A stretch of 64,000 nucleotides of DNA from JAJXWB01 sp965246795 (GCA_965246795.1 CBDFFN010000013.1:434001-498000), one strand, 5' to 3'; numbered from the stretch's first letter, positions 43,001 through 52,129 are shown. Numbers and translations: made by a program. The notes: generated by a model not told the origin, from the letters alone.

Positions 43001-45280
43001 ATGGCCGAAAAATCAAAGGCCCCGAAGCGGCCCACTTTCACGGACCGCGAAGCATTGCTGTTCCATTCGGAAGGGCGTCCGGGCAAGCTCGAAGTCAACG
43101 CCACGAAGCCGATGGCGACGCAGCGCGATCTGTCGCTTGCCTATTCGCCCGGCGTCGCCGTGCCGGTGCTCGCCATCGCCGAAGACCCGTCGCGCGCCTA
43201 CGATTACACGGTGAAGGGCAACATGGTCGCCGTCATCACGAACGGCACCGCGATCCTCGGCCTCGGCAATCTCGGGGCGTTGGCCTCCAAGCCGGTGATG
43301 GAAGGTAAGGCGGTCCTCTTCAAGCGCTTTGCCGATATCGATTCCATCGATCTGGAACTCGAGACCGAAGACCCCGACGAGTTCATCAACGCGGTCAAAT
43401 ATCTCGGGCCGACGTTCGGGGGAATCAATCTCGAGGACATCAAGGCGCCGGAGTGCTTCATCATCGAGGAGCGCCTGCGCGAGTTGATGAAAATTCCGGT
43501 CTTCCATGACGACCAGCACGGCACCGCCATCATCGCCGTCGCGGGCATGATCAACGCGATGCATCTGACCGGCCGCGACATCCGCACGACACGACTCGTT
43601 TGTAACGGCGCCGGCGCTGCCGGCATCGCGAGCCTCGATCTTTTGCGTTCGCTTGGCATGCCAGCCGAGAACATCATGCTTGTCGACACCAAGGGCGTGA
43701 TCTTCCGCGGACGGACCGATGGCATGAATCAGTGGAAGTCCGCCCACGCTGTCGAGACGACTGCACGCACACTCGCCGACGCTATGAAGGGTGCCGATAT
43801 CTTCTTTGGCCTCTCCGCGAAAGGCGCCGTCACGCCCGAGATGGTTCGCGATATGGCGAATGACCCGATCATCTTCGCGATGGCGAACCCCGATCCCGAG
43901 ATCACGTGGGAAGACGCCCATGCGGTGCGCGATGACGTGATCATGGCGACGGGCCGGTCGGATTATCCGAACCAGGTCAACAATGTGCTCGGTTTTCCGT
44001 ACATCTTCCGCGGCGCGCTCGACGTCCGCGCGACCACGATCAACATGGAGATGAAGATCGCGGCGACGCATGCGCTCGCAGAGCTTGCGCGTGCGGATGT
44101 GCCCGACGAAGTTGCGGCCGCCTATTCCGGCGCGCGTCCGAAGTTTGGGCGCGACTATCTCATTCCCGTGCCGTTCGATCCGCGGCTCATCTCGGTCGTG
44201 CCGGCGGCCGTCGCGAAAGCCGCGATGGAGTCCGGTGTCGCCGGACGGCCGATCGTCGATCTCGAAGCCTACAAGGCGCAGCTCTCCGCCCGACGCGATC
44301 CCGTCGCCGGCGCGATGCAGACGATCTTCGAACGCGTACGTCGCTACCCGAAGCGAGTCGTGTTCGCGGAAGGCGAGGAAGAGCAGGTCATTCGCGCCGC
44401 GCTGACCTTCGCCAACCAGGGGCTCGGGCGTGCGATCCTGATTGGGCGCGAAGACCGGATCAAGGAGACGGCCGCGAACGCAGGTGTCGAGCTCGGCGAG
44501 AACATCGAAATCCACAATGCGCGGCTGTCGCACAATAATGCGGCCTACGCAGAGTTTTTGTTCGAACGCCTGCAGCGAAAAGGTTTTCTTTTTCGCGACT
44601 GTCAGCGGATGATCAATCAGGACCGAAACTATTTCGGCGCGGCGATGGTGGCGCGCGGCGACGCCGATGCGCTGGTCACCGGCGTAACGCGCAACTTCTC
44701 CATCGCGCTCGACGAAGTGCGACGCGTCATCGATGCCAAGCCCGGCCATCGCGTGATGGGCGTATCGCTGGTCCTCGCACGCGGTCGACCGGTGCTGGTG
44801 GCGGACACGGCGATCACCGAAATGCCTGATGCGAACGACATCGCCGAGATCGCCAAGGGCGCGGCAGGCGTTGCGCGCCGGCTCGGCTTCGAGCCGCGTC
44901 TTGCGCTGCTCGCCTTCTCGACCTTCGGCCATCCGCCGGGCGAACGCACCGCGCGCGTTCAGGAAGCAGTGCAGATCCTCGACGCACAGCGCGTCGACTT
45001 CGAGTACGACGGCGAAATGGCCGCCGACGTCGCGCTCAACAAGGATCTGATGGCCGCCTATCCTTTCTGTCGCCTCACAGACACGGCCAACGTGCTGATC
45101 ATGCCGGCTTTCCACTCGGCATCGATTGCGACGCGTATGTTGCAGGAGCTTGGCGGCGCGACGGTCATTGGGCCGCTCATTGTCGGGCTCGACCGCGCCG
45201 TGCAGATCGTGCCGCTCGGCGCCAAGGATTCGGATGTCGTGAACATGGCCGCGATGGCCGCGTTCAATATCGGGGGGTAG
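43001..45280 (+). CDS. maeB: NADP-dependent malic enzyme with phosphotransacetylase-like domain
   Basis: A 759-residue multidomain malic enzyme converting malate to pyruvate and CO2. The N-terminal malic domain shows YSPGVAVPVLAIAEDPSRAY, FNDDQHGTA-type FHDDQHGTAI, and VCNGAGAAGIA for nucleotide binding. The C-terminal part from about residue 435 (PKRVVFAEGEEEQVIRAAL) resembles phosphotransacetylase but is regulatory in characterised MaeB enzymes, where acetyl-CoA inhibits. The ATG at 43001 has GAGGAAA upstream. The enzyme supplies NADPH and pyruvate from TCA intermediates, consistent with growth on acyl-CoA substrates. Confidence 0.96.
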   Translation: MAEKSKAPKRPTFTDREALLFHSEGRPGKLEVNATKPMATQRDLSLAYSPGVAVPVLAIAEDPSRAYDYTVKGNMVAVITNGTAILGLGNLGALASKPVMEGKAVLFKRFADIDSIDLELETEDPDEFINAVKYLGPTFGGINLEDIKAPECFIIEERLRELMKIPVFHDDQHGTAIIAVAGMINAMHLTGRDIRTTRLVCNGAGAAGIASLDLLRSLGMPAENIMLVDTKGVIFRGRTDGMNQWKSAHAVETTARTLADAMKGADIFFGLSAKGAVTPEMVRDMANDPIIFAMANPDPEITWEDAHAVRDDVIMATGRSDYPNQVNNVLGFPYIFRGALDVRATTINMEMKIAATHALAELARADVPDEVAAAYSGARPKFGRDYLIPVPFDPRLISVVPAAVAKAAMESGVAGRPIVDLEAYKAQLSARRDPVAGAMQTIFERVRRYPKRVVFAEGEEEQVIRAALTFANQGLGRAILIGREDRIKETAANAGVELGENIEIHNARLSHNNAAYAEFLFERLQRKGFLFRDCQRMINQDRNYFGAAMVARGDADALVTGVTRNFSIALDEVRRVIDAKPGHRVMGVSLVLARGRPVLVADTAITEMPDANDIAEIAKGAAGVARRLGFEPRLALLAFSTFGHPPGERTARVQEAVQILDAQRVDFEYDGEMAADVALNKDLMAAYPFCRLTDTANVLIMPAFHSASIATRMLQELGGATVIGPLIVGLDRAVQIVPLGAKDSDVVNMAAMAAFNIGG

Positions 45281-45289
45281 CGAGGCCCG

Positions 45290-45360
45290 CTGTCATGCCC
45301 GCAAGAGTGAGCATGACAGCGCTAAATTCGGACTCCCGCTTACGCGGGAATGGATTCGAC
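45290..45360. repeat. Intergenic palindromic repeat, family A
   Basis: CTGTCATGCCCGCAAGAGTG with AGCATGACAG, then CGGACTCCCGCTTACGCGGG with AATGGATTCG, lies between the convergent maeB and NTF2-like genes. The inner stem CTCCCGCTTACGCGGGAA and the CTGTCATGC/GCATGACAG arms give strong hairpins that could also end transcription. It is the third copy of family A. Confidence 0.7.
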
Positions 45361-45382
45361 GCCTCGCTAACAAAATTCGCAA

Positions 45383-45772
45383 TCAAGCGGCGTCAGAATC
45401 TTTCTTCATCACTGTCGCAAAGACCTTCTGCGCCACCTTCCACTCGCCGTCGATTTTCACGAATGACAGGTAGTCCGTGAAATAGCGCGGCGGAATCTGG
45501 CACTTCACCTTTACGAAGGCTGTCGTCGGCCCGGACTGGTCGAGGTGCAGAATGGCGTCGTCGCGGGACAGGCCCTTCGCTTTCGACGACGGCCGCGAGC
45601 GCACGCCGTCCAGCCATTTTTCACGCGGCAGTTCGACGAGTTTGCCGTCCTGTTCAAAGGTCAGGACACTCGTCGGGTGAAAGACGCTCGCGAGTTTGTC
45701 CGCGTCGCCTTCATACAATCCATCGAAATAGGTCTGCGTCGCCTTCTCGATCGCCGCGCGGTCGTCGCTCAT
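45383..45772 (-). CDS. NTF2-like (nuclear transport factor 2 family) protein
   Basis: A 129-residue protein with the cone-shaped NTF2/SnoaL fold pattern. The N-terminal helix is IEKATQTYFDGLYEGDADKLASVF, the turn HPTSVLTF follows, and the C-terminal strands are ATAFVKVKCQIP-like and YFTDYLSFVKIDGEWKVAQKVF. The ATG at 45772 has GGGAGG 7 bases upstream. This family often has hydrolase or isomerase members (SnoaL, ketosteroid isomerase, lumazine-binding-like), but no catalytic residues can be assigned. It is next to transaldolase on the same strand, 53 bases downstream. Confidence 0.82.
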   Translation of the reverse strand: MSDDRAAIEKATQTYFDGLYEGDADKLASVFHPTSVLTFEQDGKLVELPREKWLDGVRSRPSSKAKGLSRDDAILHLDQSGPTTAFVKVKCQIPPRYFTDYLSFVKIDGEWKVAQKVFATVMKKDSDAA

Positions 45773-45825
45773 CGTTAGCCTCCCGTTTGAGCCAACGTGC
45801 CGCGACACTCGCTCGGGGTCAATTC

Positions 45826-46782
45826 TTACCCCGCCGCCTCGAGCTTCTTGGAGACGACCTCGCGCAGCGTCCGCAAGTCCGCAGCGAAGAGTCGGATGCC
45901 GTCGGACAGCTTTTCCGTTGCCATCTGATCTTCGTTGAGCAGCCAGCGGAAAGTCTTTTCGTCGAGCGTCATTTTCGCGGGCACATCGGGGTCGCGCATG
46001 TCTGGCGATAGCTTCCGTGTGATCGAACCGTTGTCGTCCGCGAGCTTTTTCAACAGGTCCGGAGAAATCGTCAGCCGGTCGCAGCCCGCAAGTTCCTCGA
46101 TCTCGCCCGTGTTGCGAAACGACGCGCCCATGACGACCGTCTTGATGCCGTGTTTCTTGTAGTAAGCGTAGATTTTTTTCACGGACGTCACGCCCGGATC
46201 ATCCGCGGGCGAAAAGTCCTTACCCTCTGCCTTTTTGTGCCAATCCAGGATGCGACCGACGAAAGGCGAGATGAGAAAGGCGCCGACATCGCCGGCAACC
46301 GCCGCCTGCGCCATCGAGAAGAGCAGCGTCATATTGCAGTCGACGCCTTCCTTCTGCAGAACTTTCGCGACTTCGAACCCTTCCCATGTGGAAGCAAGTT
46401 TGATGAGGATGCGGTCGCGACCGACGCCGCGCTTCTCGTAATCGCCGATCAGTTTTCGCGCTTTCGCGAGCATCGAATCGATGTCGAAAGAAAGCTCCGC
46501 ATCGACCTCCGTCGAGACTCGGCCGGGCACGATCTTCGTCAGTTCCTCGCCGAAGTTGACGAGAATGCGATCGCAGACGTCGCTCGTGACGGCGCCACGG
46601 CTCTTGCCCCACACGATCGCTTCGTCGACGAAGCGCGCGTAGGCACCCATGCCCGATGCTTTCAGGATCAGGCTTGGATTGGTCGTACAATCCGTCGGCT
46701 TGAACGCCTTGATCGTGTCGATGTCGCCGGAATCGGCGACGATCGTGGTCATTTCCTTGAGCTGGTCGAGTTTCGACGGCAT
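45826..46782 (-). CDS. tal: Transaldolase
   Basis: A 318-residue class I transaldolase, typical length for the TalB branch. The Schiff-base lysine is in DRILIKLASTWEG at about residue 132. TDCTTNPSLI, AQAAVAGDVGAFLISPFVGRILDW and GASFRNTGEIEELAGCDRLTISP are family signatures. It exchanges dihydroxyacetone units between sedoheptulose-7-phosphate and glyceraldehyde-3-phosphate in the pentose phosphate pathway. It begins with ATG at 46782 and is transcribed with the NTF2-like gene downstream, from a 70-base gap after the P60 gene. Confidence 0.95.
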   Translation of the reverse strand: MPSKLDQLKEMTTIVADSGDIDTIKAFKPTDCTTNPSLILKASGMGAYARFVDEAIVWGKSRGAVTSDVCDRILVNFGEELTKIVPGRVSTEVDAELSFDIDSMLAKARKLIGDYEKRGVGRDRILIKLASTWEGFEVAKVLQKEGVDCNMTLLFSMAQAAVAGDVGAFLISPFVGRILDWHKKAEGKDFSPADDPGVTSVKKIYAYYKKHGIKTVVMGASFRNTGEIEELAGCDRLTISPDLLKKLADDNGSITRKLSPDMRDPDVPAKMTLDEKTFRWLLNEDQMATEKLSDGIRLFAADLRTLREVVSKKLEAAG

Positions 46783-46852
46783 TTTTGTCTCCGCTGGCGT
46801 CGGGGCTTGCTGACTACATAGAACGTATCGCCGCAGCGGCGACCCGTCCTGC

Positions 46853-47710
46853 TCAAGCTGCAGGCGGCAGTCGCCGAATACTTGTCACCGCGCCGAACGA
46901 ATTTTTGGCGATCCGCGTACGTGCCTCTTCGAATGGCTCGGATTCGACGAGCATGTGGAAGCCGTTGGCATGCAGAAGGCGGGCCTCATCCTGCATGATG
47001 CCGACATGGCCGCGCCAGAAGACGAGGTCGCCCCGCTGCAGCGGTGCGCCGTCGGGCAGCGTGACGCCAAGCGCCTTTTCCTGCATGTCCGTATCGCGCG
47101 GGCACGCGATGCCTGCCGCGGTCAGGCAGACCTGTATAAGGCCGGAGCAGTCGAGCCCATCCGGTGTCTTGCCGCCCCACAGGTACGGCGCACCCAGAAA
47201 GCTCTCACCGATCGAAACGGAATCCGGCGCGCGAAAGTCCGCCGTACGAAGATGTGCAGCGAAGATCGCGCCACCATTTCCCGCGATCATGGCGAAATCG
47301 CCGCGCGTGTCGGCAATTGCGACGCCGGCGCCGAACGGCAGCACCGCTTGCGGCGGCAGCTTCATGTTCGCGCCGGGATAGACGAACGTGCGCCGTACGA
47401 CGACGCGATGCGTGACCGCCGGACCGGGCGGGGCCAGTGCAACGGCTGGCAGATAACCGACATAGCCATCGCTCTCGAGCTGCGCCCAGGCAAACCCTTC
47501 TTCATCGTCGTAGACGGTGACGACCTCGCCCGCGAGCGCCTGCGTATCGAGCGGTGCATCCGGCGTCGGCGCGTTTTTCACATCGACCACGCCTGCAACG
47601 ACTTGCAGCCGCATGCCCTCGACGTAACGCGGGGCTTCGACCGTGCCGCGCAGATGCGCTGCGGCGAGATTAGGACGCGCGGCAGTCAGGCGACGATCGA
47701 AGGCACTCAT
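46853..47710 (-). CDS. NlpC/P60 family peptidase
   Basis: A 285-residue cell-wall peptidase. Residues about 25-150 form SH3b-like domains (VVTVYDDEEGFAWAQLES, DGYVGYLPAVAL). The C-terminal NlpC/P60 domain has the catalytic Cys in GLDCSGLIQ, with His in FWRGHVGIM and a second His in HANGFHM. It has no signal peptide, as in the Spr/gp-L-like cytoplasmic enzymes of Hyphomicrobiales that cleave gamma-D-Glu-diaminopimelate in recycled muropeptides. The ATG overlaps the stop of the aminopeptidase gene by 4 bases, suggesting a joint role in murein peptide recycling. Confidence 0.9.
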   Translation of the reverse strand: MSAFDRRLTAARPNLAAAHLRGTVEAPRYVEGMRLQVVAGVVDVKNAPTPDAPLDTQALAGEVVTVYDDEEGFAWAQLESDGYVGYLPAVALAPPGPAVTHRVVVRRTFVYPGANMKLPPQAVLPFGAGVAIADTRGDFAMIAGNGGAIFAAHLRTADFRAPDSVSIGESFLGAPYLWGGKTPDGLDCSGLIQVCLTAAGIACPRDTDMQEKALGVTLPDGAPLQRGDLVFWRGHVGIMQDEARLLHANGFHMLVESEPFEEARTRIAKNSFGAVTSIRRLPPAA

Positions 47711-49158
47711 GCCGACGGCTTGCGCGCGCTTTTCTTTGCACTCGCGCGCGCAGGCTTCTTTTTCGATTTCACTGCGGGATAGCGTGAGCGCAACAGGTCG
47801 AAGAGCATGCGCGCCGTCTGGATTTCCCCGCCCTCCGGACGGCCTGGCTTCGATGACGGCGACCACGCGTAGATGTCGAGATGCGCCCAATGTTTCGCGC
47901 GTGTCACGAAGCGCTGCAGGAACAGCGCGGCGACCACCGCGCCAGCGAAGGGCCCGGACGCGACATTGTTGAGATCGGCGACGCGGCTGTCGAGCATGGC
48001 ATCGTAGGGTGCCCACAGCGGCATGCGCCAGACGGGATCGGCGCTCTGCGTGGCCTGCGCACACATTGCGTCGGCGAGCGCGTCGTCGGGCGTGAACAGA
48101 GCCGGCAGATCGGGTCCGAGCGCCACGCGCGCCGCGCCAGTCAGCGTCGCGAAATCGACGAGCAGATCCGTCTCCTCTTCGTCGGCGTAGGCGAGCGCAT
48201 CGGCAAGGATCAGCCGGCCTTCCGCATCGGTGTTGCCGATCTCGACGCTTAGTCCTTTCCGGCTGCGGAAGACATCGCCTGGCCGAAAGGCTTCGCTCGC
48301 GATTGCGTTCTCGACGATCGGCAACAGCACGCGCAGCCGCACCGGGAGTTTCGCATCCATGACCATGCTGGCGAGCGCGAGCGCCGTCGCGGCACCACCC
48401 ATGTCCTTCTTCATGACCAGCATGCCGGCGGACGGCTTTATGTCGAGGCCGCCAGTGTCGAAGGTCACGCCCTTACCGACAAGCACGATCGCCGGGCCTT
48501 TGTCGTCGCCGGACCAGCGCAGATCAACGAGGCGCGGCGGCTCCCGGCCGGCACGCCCGACCGCATGGATCAGCGGAAAGTTACGCTCCAGAAGCTCGTC
48601 GCCGACAATCGTCTCGATATGCGCGCCATGCACTTCGGCGAGATCGAGCGCGGCTTTCGCGAGTGCGACCGGCCCGAGCGCATTTGCCGGCGTGTTGATG
48701 AGGTTGCGCCCGAAGCCGACAGCAGCGACGACACGCTCGACATGCGTGCGGTCGATGCCCGATCCCAGCACGAGTTGCGGCTGCTGCAGCGGCGCATCGC
48801 GATATCTAGTGAAGCGATAGAGGCTTAGCATGAAGCCGAGCGCAGCCAACTCCTCGTTCGCGAAACCTTTTTCGAAGCGATAGACGCCGGGCGGCAGGCC
48901 CGACGCGAGGCGGCCCGCGTCGAAGGGGGCGCTCCCACCCGATCCGAAGAGAACCGCTTCGGGCCGGCCGTCCGCACTTGGCAGGACGAGCAGCCGTCCC
49001 GGAACAGGCGTGAAATCGTGGGCGTGTGCGAATTCGCTCGCCGTCGCTGAAAGTTTCGCGCGGACCTTTGGCCAGGTCGATGCATCGACGGGACGGATAG
49101 GCACCGCGACGGCGGCCGGATCGACGAGGGTGAGCGCCAAGACTGGTCCCGTTAACAC
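47707..49158 (-). CDS. Leucyl aminopeptidase family protein (M17)
   Basis: A 483-residue M17 metallo-aminopeptidase. Metal ligands and catalytic residues are in VLVGKGVTFDTGGLDIKP, MKKDMGGAATALAL and GNTDAEGRLILADAL, with the C-terminal GATLTGAARVAL-like segment. The likely start is GTG at 49158, with no ATG near. The N-terminal 130 residues form the M17 alpha/beta domain. The 15-residue Lys/Ala-rich tail KSKKKPARASAKK is unusual and basic. The P60 gene follows by a 4-base overlap, so both may release amino acids from peptides taken up or recycled. Confidence 0.9.
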   Translation of the reverse strand: MLTGPVLALTLVDPAAVAVPIRPVDASTWPKVRAKLSATASEFAHAHDFTPVPGRLLVLPSADGRPEAVLFGSGGSAPFDAGRLASGLPPGVYRFEKGFANEELAALGFMLSLYRFTRYRDAPLQQPQLVLGSGIDRTHVERVVAAVGFGRNLINTPANALGPVALAKAALDLAEVHGAHIETIVGDELLERNFPLIHAVGRAGREPPRLVDLRWSGDDKGPAIVLVGKGVTFDTGGLDIKPSAGMLVMKKDMGGAATALALASMVMDAKLPVRLRVLLPIVENAIASEAFRPGDVFRSRKGLSVEIGNTDAEGRLILADALAYADEEETDLLVDFATLTGAARVALGPDLPALFTPDDALADAMCAQATQSADPVWRMPLWAPYDAMLDSRVADLNNVASGPFAGAVVAALFLQRFVTRAKHWAHLDIYAWSPSSKPGRPEGGEIQTARMLFDLLRSRYPAVKSKKKPARASAKKSARKPSA

Positions 49159-49166
49159 CTGATTAG
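49152..49166. promoter_or_regulatory. CtrA-box-like site upstream of tadD
   Basis: TTAA-CACCTGA-TTAG matches 7 of 8 conserved bases of TTAA-N7-TTAA and lies 24 bases before the tadD start, overlapping the start of the divergent aminopeptidase gene. Another TTAA follows at 49169. Confidence 0.4.
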
Positions 49167-49189
49167 GGTTAACGCTTTATTGCTGCGCC

Positions 49190-50005
49190 ATGATCGCGCG
49201 CAAGCCCGTAACGACACATCTTTTCCGGCCTACAGCGCTTTTCGCAAGCGTGTTGGCGATTGGTGTCGCACTCGGCGGCTGCAACAGACCCGCGATGTCC
49301 GACATCACGGGCTCGATTTCGGGCGGCCCGTCCGAACTGCCGCGCGGCGACGCCGAACTCCGGCGCTTCTCCGACGAATGGGGCGAACGCTACGAAGCGA
49401 ACCGCAAGGACAAGAACACCGCGCTGACCTACACGCGTTCCCTGCGTGCGTTGAAGCTTCACGCGCAGGCCGCCGCGGTGATGCAAGGTCTTGCGATCCA
49501 GAACCCGGACGACATGCAGGTGCTTGGCGAATACGGCAAGACACTGGCCGACGCGGGCCGCCTGCAGGAGGCGCAGTCGGTGCTGGCGCGCGCGCACACG
49601 CCGGAACGGCCGGTGCCGTCGATCCTTTCGGCACAGGGCTCCGTCGCCGACCAGATGGGCGACCACGCGAGCGCGCAGGGCTTTTACAAAAGCGCGCTGC
49701 AGATGCGGCCTGGCGATCCGCTCGTGCTCTCGAATCTCGGCCTGTCCTACGCACTCTCGCGCGATCTGCCACGCGCCGAGTCGACGTTGCGCGAAGCCAT
49801 CTCACAGCCGCGTGCAGATATGCGCGTGCGGCAGAATCTTGCGCTCGTTCTAGCGCTCGAGGGCAAGTTCACCGAGGCCGAGGAAGTCTCCCGTCGCGAT
49901 CTGTCGCCCGTCGATGCGGCTGCGAACGTGCAGACGATCCGCAAGATGATCGCGGAATCGAACACCTGGCGCGAGATCCGGAAGGTCGACGGCAAGCGCG
50001 GGTGA
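49190..50005 (+). CDS. tadD: TPR lipoprotein TadD of the Tad pilus
   Basis: A 271-residue lipoprotein. The signal sequence ends ALGGC, so Cys31 is the lipidation site and the protein would sit at the outer membrane. Residues about 90-245 form tetratricopeptide repeats (AAAVMQGLAIQNPDD, AQGFYKSALQMRPGDPLVLSNLGLSYALSRDLP). TadD is the pilotin-like component needed for secretin assembly in Tad systems. It lies at the edge of the pilus locus, convergent with tadC, and is divergent from the aminopeptidase gene. Confidence 0.85.
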   Translation: MIARKPVTTHLFRPTALFASVLAIGVALGGCNRPAMSDITGSISGGPSELPRGDAELRRFSDEWGERYEANRKDKNTALTYTRSLRALKLHAQAAAVMQGLAIQNPDDMQVLGEYGKTLADAGRLQEAQSVLARAHTPERPVPSILSAQGSVADQMGDHASAQGFYKSALQMRPGDPLVLSNLGLSYALSRDLPRAESTLREAISQPRADMRVRQNLALVLALEGKFTEAEEVSRRDLSPVDAAANVQTIRKMIAESNTWREIRKVDGKRG

Positions 50006-50008
50006 GCG

Positions 50009-50157
50009 CTCCCCTTCCCCGCTTACGGGAGAGGGTGGTTCGCGAAGCGAACCGGGTGAGGGAAGCCACAGCATGAATATTACCAGGTTGCGCGTGCTGC
50101 TCCCCTCATCCGTCATGCTTTGCATGACACCTTCTCCCGCAGGCGGGAGAAGGAAAA
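50009..50157. repeat. Intergenic palindromic repeat, family C
   Basis: CTCCCCTTCCCCGCTTACGG, GAGAGGGTGGTTCGCGAAGC and GAACCGGGTGAGGG form one half. CCCCTCATCCGTCATGCTTT, GCATGACACC and TTCTCCCGCAGGCGGGAGAA form the other. This is the Hyphomicrobiales repeat family built from CCCTCTCCCGC...GCGGGAGAGGG hairpins. It separates convergent tadD and tadC and may end both transcripts. Confidence 0.75.
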
Positions 50158-50167
50158 TAAGTGGACT

Positions 50168-51142
50168 CTATTGAATCCGCATCACCTGGATCACCGCCGG
50201 CGTCATGATGACTGCGAACAGCACCGGCAGGAAGAAAATGATCATCGGCACGGTGAGCTTCGGCGGCAGTGCGGCGGCTTTTTTCTCCGCATCCATCATG
50301 CGGCCGTCACGGCTTTCCTGACCGACAACGCGCAGCGCCTGCCCGAGCGGCGTGCCGTATTTCTCGGCCTGGATCAGCACAGTCGAAATCTGCCGCGCTA
50401 CCTCGAGGCCCGTCCGAATGCCGAAATTCTCGTAGGCCTGCCGGCGCTCCGGCAGGAACGAGAGTTCAGCCGTCGTCAGCGCAAACTCTTCCGCCAGCGG
50501 CACCGATTGCACGCCGATCTCGCCGCTCACCCTGCGGAACGCCGGCTCGATCGACATGCCGGACTCGACGCAGATCAGCAGTAGATCCATCGCGTCCGGG
50601 AACGCGCGTCGCATGGAAAGCTGACGCTTACTCATCGTGTTCCGGAGAAACAGCTCAGGTGCCTTGATGCCACCGTAGGCAGCACCCATCGTCGCTCCGA
50701 ATTTCAGCAGCGGTGGGTAGTCGAGGTCGACGATGAAAAAGATGTAGAGCAGCGAAAAGAAGAACAGCGCAATCGGCAGGATCAGCCGGAAAAAGAGAAA
50801 CGTCACTTCTGCCTGCGGACCACGAAAGCCCGCCATCGTCAGCTGCAGTTTGGCGGTGTCGGTACCAAGCCATTTTTTGAGGCTGAAGTCCTCGACGACC
50901 CGCTTCATATAGGCCTTCGGCTCCGTACGAAGCGACGGCGTCTCGCGACGCGACATGCGCTCGCGCTCACGCGCCCGTATCCGTTCGCGTTCGACCGCGA
51001 CCGATTTCATGCGCTTCTGGAGGGTATCCGGCGAGAAGTACGGCATCGCCACCGTCATCACCGTCGCAATCGCCGCGATTGCAACGAGCAGCGCGACGAT
51101 AAAGTGCGGGTTGGAGAGCCGATCGTGGATCTGGTCGAGCAT
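50168..51142 (-). CDS. tadC: TadC, Tad pilus inner-membrane platform protein
   Basis: A 324-residue T2SS-F domain protein. A transmembrane helix occurs at about 16-34 (IVALLVAIAAIATVMTVAM). Helices follow at about 115-150 and at the C-terminus (LTVPMIIFFLPVLFAVIMTPAVIQ). The cytoplasmic GspF-like helices include DAMDLLLICVESGMSIEPAF. With TadB it forms the platform on which CpaF drives pilus polymerisation. The basic N-terminal cytoplasmic stretch (RIRARERERMSRR) is typical. It is the last gene of the minus-strand cpa run, 9 bases after tadB. Confidence 0.93.
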   Translation of the reverse strand: MLDQIHDRLSNPHFIVALLVAIAAIATVMTVAMPYFSPDTLQKRMKSVAVERERIRARERERMSRRETPSLRTEPKAYMKRVVEDFSLKKWLGTDTAKLQLTMAGFRGPQAEVTFLFFRLILPIALFFFSLLYIFFIVDLDYPPLLKFGATMGAAYGGIKAPELFLRNTMSKRQLSMRRAFPDAMDLLLICVESGMSIEPAFRRVSGEIGVQSVPLAEEFALTTAELSFLPERRQAYENFGIRTGLEVARQISTVLIQAEKYGTPLGQALRVVGQESRDGRMMDAEKKAAALPPKLTVPMIIFFLPVLFAVIMTPAVIQVMRIQ

Positions 51143-51151
51143 CGTCGCCGC

Positions 51152-52117
51152 TCAGAAGTCGAAGTTGATGAGCTTGCGCATCACGAAGATGCCGACGCCC
51201 ATCCATGCCGCGCAGGCCCCGAGGACGATCCGACCACTGCTCGTCGTCCACAGGATCGAGACGTAGTCCGGCGTGGTCATCCATACCGCAAAGGCGACGA
51301 AAAACGGCATCGAAGCGATAATGCCCGCAGACGTCTTCGCCTCCGACGACATGGCTCTGATCTTCATCGCCATCTTTTTGCGATCGCGCAGCACGCGTGA
51401 AAGGTTGCCGAGCGCCTCCGAAAGATTGCCGCCCGACTTGCTCTGTAGGTTGATGACGATGGCGAAGAAATTCGCCTCCGGAAGGGGCACGCTATCGTGC
51501 AGGCGCTCCACCGATTCCGGGATGGAGAGGCCGATCGCCTGCCCTTCGACGATGCGCCTGAATTCTGTGCGCACCGGCTCGGCGGACTCGGTTGCGATAA
51601 CGCGCATGCAGTCGTTTAACGGCAAACCAGCCTTGACGCCGCGAATGATGATGTCGACCGCATTCGGGAACTCGATGATGAATTTCTTCATCCGCCGCTT
51701 GAAAAGAAAACGCAGCAACCATTGCGGAATGCCGATACCACCAACGATCGCAGCAACACCTGCGACCGTCGGATCGTCGTTGACGATAAAGACGACGACG
51801 CCAAGCACGACGCCCAACACGCCGCTGCCGATAAAGAATTGTTGCGGCGTATAGGAAAGCCCGGCCTGCCCGAGTCGATCCTGAAAGGTGCGTTTCTTCT
51901 TGGCGTTCTTGTCGAGGTCCTTCAGACTCTCGATGATCTGCGCACGTCTTTTCGCGACGTCCACCGTGCGATCGCCCCGCTTCGCGGCAGGCGCCTTGAG
52001 CGCTTTCGTGCGCTGTTCGCGTTTGGCTTCACCCGCAAGATAGGGATAGGCGACGGCATAGAACAGTCCGCCTGCGCAGAGCATGGCAAGACCAATAATA
52101 AAGATGGAATTGTCCAT
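51152..52117 (-). CDS. tadB: TadB, Tad pilus inner-membrane platform protein
   Basis: A 321-residue T2SS-F domain protein. A first helix is at about 5-24 (IFIIGLAMLCAGGLFYAVAY), then about 90-130, with a C-terminal pair (SMPFFVAFAVWM, IVLGACAAWMGVGIFVM). The core GspF segment is FPNAVDIIIRGVKAGLPLND with LSEALGNLSRVLRDRKKM. It is the partner of TadC. A Lys/Arg-rich cytoplasmic linker (residues 33-80) is rich in charge. It is 9 bases from tadC and 12 from cpaF, consistent with one operon. Confidence 0.93.
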   Translation of the reverse strand: MDNSIFIIGLAMLCAGGLFYAVAYPYLAGEAKREQRTKALKAPAAKRGDRTVDVAKRRAQIIESLKDLDKNAKKKRTFQDRLGQAGLSYTPQQFFIGSGVLGVVLGVVVFIVNDDPTVAGVAAIVGGIGIPQWLLRFLFKRRMKKFIIEFPNAVDIIIRGVKAGLPLNDCMRVIATESAEPVRTEFRRIVEGQAIGLSIPESVERLHDSVPLPEANFFAIVINLQSKSGGNLSEALGNLSRVLRDRKKMAMKIRAMSSEAKTSAGIIASMPFFVAFAVWMTTPDYVSILWTTSSGRIVLGACAAWMGVGIFVMRKLINFDF

Positions 52118-52129
52118 CGCGCCGTTACC

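Noticed and set aside
43013..45115. 700-codon minus-strand open frame opposite maeB
   Set aside because: It mirrors maeB codon structure, gives low-complexity Arg/His/Asp-rich protein and no known domain. Long shadow frames are common in GC-rich genes.
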